From: Beaufortia kweichowensis
Lineage: Eukaryota; Chordata; Actinopteri; Cypriniformes; Gastromyzontidae
Direction: 5' to 3'
DNA length: 64,000 nt
NCBI GenBank assembly: GCA_019155185.1
Contig: CM032813.1
Location: 10,132,645-10,196,644 of the forward strand
Under the pieces are notes generated by a model. The model saw only the letters and a list, made by a program, of their open reading frames with translations. It did no database searches and was not told where the DNA came from. This document shows positions 28,101-38,031 of the stretch, in pieces (position 1 is the stretch's first letter; each line of letters starts with the position of its first letter). A program made the position numbers and the translations under genes.

Positions 28101-31100
28101 GGGATAACAACTAATTGGATAACTAATAGGATTTTGTTGCAGAAGTAAAAAATATTGAGGTAAGAGCTGCTTACGTTCCTCAAAATCAGCTTATCAGCAT
28201 AAACAGATGGATTTCTGTACGCATCAGATTCGGTTTAGAGTTGGAGGGGAATTTGGATTAACAATTCACAAAAGAGATCACTGTTCATGTTATATCTTAA
28301 CTGTAAACTAATAAGCTGTCTGCTGCAGTAATTCATGTCAAACACTTTAAGCTTGTTTCTTCAGTTTTTTTATTACAATCAACTTGGCTTTTCAATGTTA
28401 TTATTTAAACTCATTAAATTAAGTTAAACAACTTAAACTTATTTTTTATAATTTACAGCAACTCACCTGGGCAAACTTTACCCTGATAACTGTCACAGCA
28501 GAAATTGAGTATACACATGAAAATGCACATGTGAATTACAATTTTTTCATTTTTAGATATTAGATATTTTTTAAAACATTTTTAAGTCATTTAAACCGTT
28601 TTGTTTTAGGTATTTTTTATAAATTACAGTAACATTAACATTTTTTACACAGTAACAATTATTTATTTGTGTATGTTTTTTGTTACAAAAATGTGTCAAA
28701 TATTTTATCTTGAGTCTTATACCTTTTCATCAATTTTTTGTTTGTCATCATTAGATTAAAATTCAACTATGAAATATTAAAGTGAATAGGGAAATAACAT
28801 AGGTGTTCCTCCTGAGGAACGGTGACAGTTAACAGGTTAAAATAATCTGTTGAAAAGGCGAGTTGACTGTACTTTTACAGTGTAATAAACATCTTGTTCT
28901 TACTGTAAATAACACAACTGAGCATCGGTGTCTTTGTCATACTTCCATGTGAAACATGCAAACATGGAAAATGGGAGTCAGGTCATTTCTGCCATGAGCT
29001 GCTCTATGAGATCACAGCCAGACTTCTGGAAAATATGTTTGTCTTGTATATTTTTGCAACCAAATATGTGTTCCAGTTTGGTTTTGTTTTGTAGTACCAG
29101 AACCTCTACTTAGATTAAAACGAGCAAAGGATAATCAAGACCAACTTTGATGTTATTTGTTGTTTGAAAGTTGTTTGGTTTTAAAGGTTAAAGAGAGACA
29201 GATACAGTATTGAAGATGAAGACAGCATATACAGCATTCAGAGCTATTTCAGGTGTCTGGATCGCAGTTTTGAAGGAATGAATGCCAGACCACAGCAGTC
29301 TACCGCTTCCTCTATAAATTAGCACTCTAAACTGTAAATGACATAAAGTGTGACACAGTATGGACCTGAGACTTCCGTAAAGTCATGCATGGTGAATCAG
29401 TCGTATAGTGTGGGCTTAAAAACTCACTTTAGACATGTCACATAGACACACAACTCAACAGGAAGGAAATGACCCTGCCAGTCATCTGCTACACCAGCCC
29501 ATTACAGACACACATTCCAAACACATAAGTCTACTCTCTCATATAATGTGGTAAAACACCCAAAAGGTCAGCCAACACATCAATTATTTTCCGTTATTAA
29601 ACACAACGTAGTTTCAACAGCTGCTGTCATTAGCACTAAAGGGTTTTGATGCCGAATGGGAGCTGCGGAAAAGTGGAACAGTGTAGTATGGGTTCCAAGA
29701 AAAGCAAAGACAGAAACTGGGTTTAATAAATCCAACAACGTTCAGAAAAGACCCTGGTTGCATTCTGGTCTTTCATAAATATACTCACAAACATGACTGC
29801 ATCATTAGTAAACCACAACTGCTTTCACGACCACATAAGATCAAAGCTCTTACAACAATTCTCCATCTCTTGACCATACACACACTAAAAGGTCATGTCT
29901 TAAAAACAAGAGTGTTTGGATGATGTATGTAACCCTCCCCATCTATTGCCCTTAGCACGGTTCAGAAATGCCTCCTTAAATCCAAGTCATGCGAAACAAA
30001 GCCCCATTAAAGCCTGTCTAGGAGCTTTGAGGGATTTGGTGGAAATCACATACACGGTTGCTGTCTTTGCATTTCACTTTGCTGAACAATTAAGTGAAGA
30101 TGGGGTTAAAAATCTGGCCTTTGAATCTGATGGGTGCACTTTTTAAAATGTTTAAATAACTTAAGATTTATACCATAAAATAGTTATATTAAGGGTAAAT
30201 ATAAAAATTGACAAAATATTTGTGTTTCGTGAATAGAAACAAATGCAAAAAGTTATTTATTATTATACTTATTGCTCCATAAAGTTTTAGTGTTTATTTG
30301 TTGGACATATTTAACTAAGATTCTGGTTAAAAGACAGTTTTAAAGATATTTCCAAATGGATAATTAAAACCACATTAATATGTTTATATGTTTGTATATA
30401 TAAATAAACAATTAGAACGTATATAGAAATAAGAGATGCCAATCTAATTGTCTAACAAATCAAATAAATCAATGAAAACTAAACTATTTTACTAAACACA
30501 ATTTACAAACACACAGCAAAGTTTAACGAAATGGTACAATTTCTGTCAGAATTTGGAAATAACTCACAAAGTTAAAACGATCTAAATAAATAATATTAGA
30601 TCAGTCTAGTAGAAATGAGACTCCAAACCAACCAAAGTTGTAGCAAGAATATACAACTGCAATCAATCAGCATTACTTTATAAGGGATTTCTTCATCGTA
30701 AATTATAAGCTGCTCACCTAGATTAGCGAAACTCATCACCATGTCCGCATCATTCAGAAAGCGGCTGTCCTGCTGGGTCACCATCGGGGGTCCCGGGGTC
30801 GTGTAAACCGGTTCATAAGAGTACACATAGCCGCTGCGCTGATCTCTGTCCTCCAGGATGGCGTTGTACAGATCCAGCATGTACATGGGAGCTGCGGTGT
30901 GTCTCTCGTGGAGGATCGGCCGGGGTCGATGCGGCAACCCGAGGATGGAGAGGATCTCCCGCTGCATCTCTCTGCGCTCCTGACTCTTGAGTCGCCGCTG
31001 GATGAAACTCGAGTGGATTTCGTTATCCAGGGAAAAGTTTGCGCTCATTGCATCTGCGACGATACCGCAAACCCACGCCATCATCAAAAAACTAAACATC

Positions 31101-31102
31101 AT
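22158..31102 (-). CDS. bmp7: Bone morphogenetic protein 7 precursor
   Basis: Seven exons join in phase to 424 aa (human 431): 31102-30718, 26606-26414, 24326-24184, 23596-23381, 23283-23207, 23124-23014 and 22307-22158. A hydrophobic signal peptide (MMFSFLMMAWVCG) is followed by the TGF-beta propeptide (HSSFIQRRLKSQERREMQRE, ILGLPHRPRP). A basic RGVR site sits where human BMP7 is cleaved. The mature domain has the seven-cysteine knot: GCKKRELYVSFRDLGWQ, CEGEC, KPCCAPTQL and the C-terminal RACGCH. YYCEGEC, PLNSYMNATNHAIV and INPETVPKP match BMP7 rather than BMP5 or BMP6. It is a secreted ligand acting through BMP receptors and SMADs in dorsoventral patterning and organ development. The start is the first ATG of exon 1; the frame is open upstream but only through a TTG. 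Intron 1 is about 4.1 kb. I cannot tell whether this is the bmp7a or bmp7b copy. Confidence 0.95.
23879..24172. mobile_element. MITE copy in bmp7 intron 3
   Basis: The left terminus TTTAACCTGATAACTGTCAC and the internal sequence match the 28478-28841 copy. The right end is shortened to CCGTTTAACAGATTAAAG. It ends about 12 bp from the exon at 24184-24326. Confidence 0.65.
24327..26413 (-). other. bmp7 intron 2, with possible conserved non-coding segment
   Basis: About 2.1 kb. The stretch 25700-25950 is GC-richer and non-repetitive, with homeobox-type CAATAATTGACAG near 25797 and paired GTAATGG words. It is open on the minus strand for 117 codons, but that frame starts at TTG and has no domain. 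Enhancer function is speculation. Confidence 0.3.
26607..30717 (-). other. bmp7 intron 1
   Basis: A 4.1-kb intron. Contains the complete TIR MITE at 28478-28841 and unique, moderately GC-rich stretches (27380-28030, 29600-29900) that could hold enhancers. No other gene recognised. Confidence 0.5.
28478..28841. mobile_element. MITE with ~20-bp terminal inverted repeats
   Basis: The left end ACCCTGATAACTGTCACAG pairs with the right end GGTGACAGTTAACAGGTTAA read in reverse complement. About 360 bp, AT-rich, no coding capacity. Related copies lie at 23879-24172 and 2130-2242. Confidence 0.75.
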
Positions 31103-31300
31103 TTTGAGTAACTTAATGTAAATACAATCACAAAAATTCAATTCCAGCGTTGATCAGAACATTGCGTTGATTTTCAATATGCTGTGGTAATAATCCAGTC
31201 TAGAGGAAGATCTAGTCCAGCATCGTTTGTGATGTTGCGTGGATGTTCTCTAGTTGCTGCTGTCTGTCTACAGGCTTTAAATAGCGCGCTGAAGGGAGTG
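31103..31300 (-). promoter_or_regulatory. bmp7 core promoter and 5' UTR
   Basis: On the minus strand a CTATTTAAAG TATA-like box (plus 31276-31284) sits under GC-rich GCGCGCCCCACCCACTC sequence (Sp/KLF-type sites). A transcription start near 31250 would give a 5' UTR of about 150 nt. Confidence 0.55.
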
Positions 31301-34240
31301 GGTGGGGCGCGCGCACACATTGGGCTCGTAATACAGCAATAAGAGACTCGTTTAGATGGTGAACACATACTAATTGCTATAGTGATGAACATTTATTGTC
31401 TTTGTGTACACATACATTTTCTCTTTTTTTTTACACTTTCCTGGTGTATAAAGTTTTATACACCACAGTTTTAACTTGTGGCAGTTATGGCGGTAATGTT
31501 TCAATGTAGCCTACTTATAGACAAATATAGAGGACACATTAAATGTTTTAGTTTTAGTTTGTTTCTTACTTTTTACTAGCAAGAACATGAGGTATACTTA
31601 CAAAGACCCACAAACAAAAAAAACTTTAAATGAAATATTAGGAGGGTTTTTCCTCATAATAGGTCAAATAAAAAAATCTCTACATATAAATATACTTATA
31701 TTCAGACATACTGCATACACCAATATTCTTAACCAAATAATAAATATTGTAAATAATATAAATATACAATTATTTTGTATTAATATAGTGTAACAGTGCA
31801 GGACACAGTTGTAGTAACATGTATTATTATTATCATTCGCTTTGTTTCATCGAATCTAAAAATAGCTAGAAATATGCAGTTTTATAGTGGAAATGAAATT
31901 CGTGGCTTTGTGTTTGCCAACAAATGCAACAATTAGCATGTTATATTGTCCTGTGAATTTGATTTGTGTAAGTCACAGAAATCCTAATAATAACTGGATA
32001 GCAGATCCTTTAATTATTATTTAACCAACTGTGATAGTTGTATATGCTTGTGGTTATTTATGTTTGAAATTTTGCTTTTTGGTGAAATGCGATGGGTTAA
32101 TGTTATAGTTGGAATTATGTTTAAGGTAAAATGAAGCCTATACAAAAAAAATTCATGGTAGTTTCTGCCAAAATGCAGCAAACAAAAAGCCAAAAACATT
32201 CTGTAGGATAAACTACATGGTAAATATTTATAAGGGGAAATTGTGTTTTTTTAACAGCGTCTCCAATATCACCTAGTCAGAGCTGTGTCTTTCTAAAGTC
32301 ATACCACACTTGTACTTTATATTCAAGGTTAATAATTGCAATCCAAATAGAGCTTTATCCATCTAAGCACACAATTGCCATCCCACCCAGATCAATAGAA
32401 ACACCAAGAACATCCTTGACCCCAGACTGCTTTTGCCTCCATGGATTACCATGTTGCACTGCATGCCTGGCTTAATCTCTGACTGATTAGAGAGCAAACA
32501 CTAGACGAGTCTTGACAAAACCCTGTTGCTTGTTATGTAGCAATGGAGATTCCAAGACAATACAATGACAGCCCAAGTATGCTGATCTGCCATGCTGATG
32601 ACCACCCGCTGTGGTTAGAGACCCTGTTCCCCATGCCACGCGGATGGACGGCGGCCTGGAGACTCCACCCTCCTGCTGTGCTCCTAGTCTGCATGCATCA
32701 GCCCAAAGGTTAAACATGTCCCACACCCTGGTTAGCTCATACAGACTGCCCATGCTGAAAGGCGCAGTGATCTCACCGAGAACTCTAGTATTTCCTAGAC
32801 TTTCTTTCTCTGCAGCAATCTATGGTCGTCTCTTTGTAAAGACTGTATCTTTCTCACAGACTTTAAAGCCATCCCTCCTTTTTTTGAGGTCATATGTGTA
32901 CCTAAACCAGGATCTGTTGTGTGTTTATTTAATGTAAGTTGACAGGAAATCATTACATTCCGTGGTTTCTTAATGAGAATAATGAGAATAGATCATCTTG
33001 ACTTACATTTCTAAAATAGGTTACAATCTGTTTGTCATGAAAATGTTGACTGTTGGTTTGACTGGGTTTTAGTGCTCAAAAGCACAACTCATTACAAAAG
33101 TGAAAAGATTTGCTTGTTTATTTGAATAATCCTTTCATTCACTCCCCATGACGTTCAAGAGCTCTCTCGGCTTAAAACATTCAAACAAGCAAGAAAACAA
33201 GCCACATTAAGCTAATCTCCCAAACCTATATAAAGAACCTATTTAAAAAAGCTGGGATCTTTCTAACAAGACCTTGTAACAAAGCAAAACATGCCCTGAG
33301 GAATAAGACTATCTAAACCAGCCCTTAAAACTTTTTAAGGAATGACCATTATTCAAACCTGGAAACAGTTTTGAGCCACACAAAGCATCTAACTATATTT
33401 CAATTATAATTAAATTATAATACTTTAATAAATGTTTTGTCAAACTCTATAAATAAATCATTGTATTTAGACGTTTTAGAAATTCATTGTAACAGCAACA
33501 CTTCACACATGTTTTGGAGCAGAGACGTTTGGGGGATGGGATGCTTTTAATATCAGATGTTGATGGGAGATAATCCCTCCACTGGTAATTCAAGATTTAA
33601 GTGTCTTTGTACTAAAACAAAGAGTCGGGAACCGCCCTATATGCTGACAACACATTCAGCAATGTAATGAACAACAGTTACAAAACACAAGATATGTGCT
33701 AATGTAATCACACAGATAGGTGCGAATTGCCCTAATGTGAGCGTGACAGTGCGCGCGATCACAGATACGTGTCCATGTTTTACACCACTTCAGTAAAATA
33801 CACACATACATTTATGTATTTTACATTTGAATGTAAAATAAAAATAGAAAAAAGTTCAAATGTGCTAAATAAAAAAGTTTAAAATGACGTCTTCTTTTCC
33901 AAAAATGTTAAGGTAACCATCGTTATTCACACATGGTGTTGATATTTGAACAGCATAATAAAAAGTCATTAAATAGCAACAAAAGAGAAAATGTATTGCC
34001 TATACTGCACTGCCACCTCGTGGAGTTAAAAAGGTAAAACAGTTTGATTAAACAAGGATTATGTTCGTCAGACATCGATTAAAACATTATCTAACATAAT
34101 GTTTTAATCTAACATAAAGCAAAGTAAAAAAAACGGCATACGTAAATTGGGTTGTTTAAAGATATTTGTAGTACTTTACATAAAAGGTCTTAAGGACCAG
34201 TTTCTATACAAACCCAAATCCCCTCACTGCGCATGCGCTT
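31301..34240. other. Spacer between bmp7 promoter and snoRNA host
   Basis: No gene recognised. The segment 32370-32890 is less AT-rich and non-repetitive, about 1.2 kb upstream of bmp7, with a TAATCTCTGACTGATTA inverted homeobox-like pair near 32472. It is a candidate distal element. The rest is AT-rich. Confidence 0.35.
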
Positions 34241-34242
34241 AG

Positions 34243-34300
34243 TATATATAACGCTCATGAGCCATTTTGCGTCCCATTTCTTCACAGTTCTGTTCTCGAG
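34243..34300 (+). promoter_or_regulatory. TATA box and 5'TOP start of snoRNA host gene
   Basis: TATATATA at 34243-34250 lies about 25 bp before a pyrimidine-rich start (TCCCATTTCTTC near 34272). Exon 1 ends in CTCGAG|GTAAGTGC at 34300. A C plus pyrimidine tract at the 5' end is typical of snoRNA host and ribosomal-protein genes. Confidence 0.65.
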
Positions 34301-34757
34301 GTAAGTGCAATAAATGCATTAGTTTTTTTTATATAAATTGTGATTTTTCCAAATGTAAAAGCATTACCATAACGACGCAAAACGTCACAAAATGCTTATT
34401 GTCCTAAATGTAGATTTTAAGGTAATAAACAGTAGTCTTGCTTCTCACCACGTTGTTCTTTTTCGGCACGTGCACGTGGGAAGGTCTAAGTGCACAATTT
34501 TAATGTAGTTTAATACATTTATAAACTACTAAAAGCGCGTGAATTAATTCATCTATTTTGAAGTGAGTTACGGTATATTTCCTACATTTTTATCACTTCG
34601 ATCCTGATTATTTATCACTTTTATTTTACAGAACGTGGCCTCCCCTGTTAAAACAATGACCATGAGTTTGGTTTCGCCTTTTGTTCAGATAATGGTGAGT
34701 ACAAATTCATTTAATCATGACTTTACGGTTCACAAGTATCATTTGAGAACCGCAGTA

Positions 34758-34851
34758 TTTGGTAGCAATGATGACTTGAACTTTTTTCCCCAGCAGATCG
34801 ACTCTGTTGACTATTTAAAACGATTTAAGCCAAATATTCTGAGCAACCAGA
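34758..34851 (+). ncRNA. snord12: Box C/D snoRNA copy 1 (SNORD12-like)
   Basis: C box ATGATGA at 34768-34774 and D box CTGA at 34839-34842. The terminal stem is TTTGGT (34758) with ACCAGA (34846). The CTTTTTTCCCC guide (34781-34791) is complementary, with one G-U pair, to GGGGAAAGAAG, which I recall from conserved 28S rRNA. Lies in host intron 2. Confidence 0.75.
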
Positions 34852-35018
34852 TAGTGCCAATAAAACGGGTTCTATTGAAACTTGATGGTAACTGGCCACT
34901 TGTTACTTTTTTCTTCTAGATTGTGTTGTTTCCAAATGGGTAACCACAAATGCATCTGACGTCATGATATGTTAACAGACGCAGGTAAGATTGGATTTTT
35001 GCTGGAGTGCTTTCTATC

Positions 35019-35112
35019 ATCTGGTGAACATGATGACTGACTTTTTTCCCCAGCAGATCGACTCTGTTGACTACTTTAGAAAAATAAAGCCAAATAGTCT
35101 GATAAACCAGAT
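35019..35112 (+). ncRNA. snord12: Box C/D snoRNA copy 2 (SNORD12-like)
   Basis: C box ATGATGA at 35030-35036, D box CTGA at 35099-35102, and a perfect 7-bp terminal stem ATCTGGT/ACCAGAT. Same CTTTTTTCCCCAGCAGATCG guide region as copy 1. Lies in host intron 3. Confidence 0.8.
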
Positions 35113-35287
35113 GATGATGGTAAAACCCTTTCTGGTTAGATTTTTTCCATCAATTACCTGTTATTTTTCTGTTTTCCCTAGATCATGCTATAACCAAATT
35201 GGTAATCACGAAATGCATCTGACTTCATAAATCCTTAGATGCAGGTAAGGTTATATAGTTCACTTTGTGCTTTAGTGCTTTCTATCA

Positions 35288-35383
35288 TCTGGTGCACATG
35301 ATGACTGACTTTTTTCCCCAGCAGATCGATAATGTTGACTTTGATCTTTTTTTATTAAAGCCAATAGTTTCTGACACACCAGA
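35288..35383 (+). ncRNA. snord12: Box C/D snoRNA copy 3 (SNORD12-like)
   Basis: C box ATGATGA at 35298-35304, D box CTGA at 35371-35374, terminal stem TCTGGTG/CACCAGA. The guide region is identical through CCCCAGCAGATCGA; the downstream half has diverged. Lies in host intron 4. Confidence 0.8.
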
Positions 35384-35915
35384 CTGATTTCTTGATGCAA
35401 GTAGTTTTTCTCGTTCGTGGTATTAAATCAGTTCTTACTCTTTCAACAGGATATGATTTTAATTCTAGATGCCCTTGAGAGCATTGAAGACTCTTGATGG
35501 CTGGATGTGGAGGTATTCTACTTGTGTTATCTTTTTCCATCAGATTTTTGTCTGCCTGGTAAATGCATTCATTACATTATGGTCTTTTTACCTTATAGGG
35601 ATGTGAAAGGGTTTCAGGGTTCCTGAAATGCGCTGTGCCAAACTGATAACAAGCTTGAAGTGGCAGTTTGGAGCATTTTTGATTCATAGATTAATAATAC
35701 AGAATGCTGCTGTATTTCTTCTAAAAGATTTATTTAAAAAAAGCCAAGAGTTCTATATAGCCTATAATTTTCATAATTAAACATTGCATATTTTGTCTTA
35801 ACTTTCAATTACCCATTTTGTTATCTATATTAATGGTCTTTTTTATTTTTATACTGTTTAGCAATGCATAACTGAAAAAGCTACAAATAAACGATACAAA
35901 ACCTTTCTGAACTGG

Positions 35916-36485
35916 TCTAATATAGCATTCTTTTTTCAGCACTTAAGTTTTCTTTTAGGAGTATGAATCCTTAACTGATAATACATTTACAGCAGTCACT
36001 TAACCCATGTGGGGACATTAGTGGGGGTAATTATTATTGTACACCGCTCTAAAATTGAAAATCTTTCTAAGGTAAACCACTACAACCGAAATGATATATA
36101 GTAAGTGTATTATGTTTAAAGTGTTAGTCAAGCAACAGCCATTTTTAATGTATAACTTTAGTTCATACAACCTTGTTTTTTTTACAAATGATCAACCCTG
36201 ACATCTGTACAGAATAGATTTTAAAACTTGACTAATGTTTGGTGAAATTACACAATTGGAAAAGCAGTGTCTGCCTTTTGCACTAACCCTCAATAAACAA
36301 CTAGTTCAGAAGATATCCATGTAAATCGAAGTGTTTTACCCATATTCTGTTCAACGAAAGTAATGCTATACACTTCGTAACAAAACATACAGCCATTGGG
36401 ATAAGGCTTTAAAACATGGAACAGTTAAATATAAACCTTTACAAGAAATCAGCCCGACACCACGCTGCAAAAACTGTATCCCCGA
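35916..36485. other. Convergent spacer, probably smim7 3' UTR
   Basis: Lies between the end of the snoRNA host (plus) and the smim7 stop codon (minus). Likely includes the smim7 3' UTR. I could not place its poly(A) signal with confidence. Confidence 0.4.
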
Positions 36486-37464
36486 TTATGATCCAAATAA
36501 CCTAAAGGGAAAACAATGCATAAATCATTTGAGTAAATACTTTCTACAGTGTAAACATATAGATTCTCTGACCAAATACAACTAGTAAACAAAATGTTTA
36601 AATATATATTTTAAAAAAAAAAAACAATACTCACAAGATCATGCAAAACATGATGAAAATGTTCCAAAGGGCGATAAATATGCGGAAATACCGTAGACTC
36701 AGTAAAAACTCTCTGATGTTGTCACCTAAACACAAATTATGCATGCCAAGAGTCAAGTACTTTGTTTTACCAGTTATCTAATGTGATATATTTCACAATG
36801 TTCTATTCTAACAATTGCGGTTTAGTACAACCACAGTCCCTGTAACACCCTTATGAACCAAATACCAATAACAAAAATGAATATTTCACAGCCAGTATTT
36901 TTAGTAAAACTATGATCAAACAAATGGTAATCAATTGGCCAAACACATTATTACTTACACTTACTTTTAAAAAACCGTGACAAATTATATCAAAACAGAT
37001 AAACTAGTCAAATTTGAGAGAGTCAAAGGACGACAGACAGACAGATGAAGATGATGATGATGATGATATTACCTGTGCTGGAAAGCCGAGATTCATCTCC
37101 AAACCCCTGAGACTGTGTCTCTTTTCTCTTCCTGTACACACACACACACAGCCAAAAAACATCCATTCCTGAACAATCCGCTAAACTACAGCTGTCAGAT
37201 GACATGTGTTTGTATATACTCACAGTTTAAAGTTGAGCACAGCTCCAGCGTTCATTAGCAGAGTTCTGAACACACACACACACGTAGATAAATGCATAAC
37301 ATGAGTGACGTGGAAAGGAAAACATACAGTTAATGCAGCGCGGCAGGCATATATTATACATCTGGACATTGTATATACCTTTATCCTCATAAATAAAACG
37401 AAACGTCCCTTGTTATAATAGAAATATACAAAACTTACCCGAAAATTAAAAGATCTCCAATCAT
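36486..37464 (-). CDS. smim7: Small integral membrane protein 7
   Basis: Five short exons join in phase to 77 aa: 37464-37439, 37265-37224, 37131-37073, 36725-36635 and 36501-36486. The protein starts MIGDLLIFGTLLMNAGAVLNF, has a polar middle (KETQSQGFGDESRLSSTGDN) and a hydrophobic C-terminal segment (YFRIFIALWNIFIMFCMIL) ending LLFGS. This matches vertebrate SMIM7 almost along its whole length (human about 75 aa). It is a membrane protein of unknown biochemical role. The last coding exon has only 16 nt. It is divergent from tmem38a, as in human 19p13.11. Confidence 0.93.
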
Positions 37465-38031
37465 TTTGACGAATTATTTCCGCACTGTTTCTTCTATTGT
37501 ATGTATGTGAATACAGTACGAGTGTTTAGTTTATCAGCGACATCTGGCGGCTGAAATAGAACATGACTCTTAGTTTCCTAAACACTATACGCTGCGGTAA
37601 CTTCAGTAAGCAAATGTTACTGTTGCGTTACTACTGTACCGTGATATAGTGATAGTATCAGCTGATAATTGAGCAATTCCATGCAAACCTTACCTTACCA
37701 TCAACCTTACCATGAAAAAAATTGAAATATTAAGGAATTGCCCTTACAAACAATATACCAAAGAATGTATTTACATATTTTTGTAAATTAATTTCCATTA
37801 TAACCATTAATGGTGTGCTTAAATACATTTGATTGAAAATTTTGGTTCATTGTTGTTTTCTCATCCACTAAGTGGCGGTAGTGATACTGGCTGTGAAGCG
37901 TCTGTGTCTTCATTTAACCTCAATAGTGCGTCTCAGCTTGAGCTCTATGTTCATAGGCAGCTGTATATGAGCAGAGCCCTTCACTCGTGCAGAAGAAGGG
38001 TCCCTTCATGTGGTAGGGTCAGAAGAACATC
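37465..38031. promoter_or_regulatory. Bidirectional promoter region smim7/tmem38a
   Basis: Only 567 bp separate the two start codons, which point away from each other. No TATA box is evident. Confidence 0.55.

Larger units (their letters stand above)
34273..35915 (+). ncRNA. zfas1: snoRNA host gene, probably zfas1
   Basis: A spliced transcript with no long ORF: exons about 34273-34300, 34632-34694, 34920-34984, 35182-35244, 35450-35512 and 35599 to about 35915, with AATAAA at 35886-35891. Splice sites are all GT-AG. Three introns each carry one box C/D snoRNA. Exons 3 and 4 are clearly related to each other (AATGCATCTGACGTCAT and AATGCATCTGACTTCAT), so exon plus snoRNA was duplicated as a unit. 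Human ZFAS1 at 20q13 hosts three SNORD12-family snoRNAs, and bmp7 and dbndd2 are from the same human arm, which supports the name. The name rests on snoRNA number, guide and synteny, not on exon sequence. It runs towards smim7, which is on the opposite strand. Confidence 0.75.

Noticed and set aside
22158..31102. bmp6 or bmp5 instead of bmp7
   Set aside because: Mature-domain residues YYCEGEC, NSYMNATNHAIV and INPETVPKPCCAPTQL are BMP7-type; BMP5 and BMP6 have DGECSFPLNAHMN and CCAPTKL.
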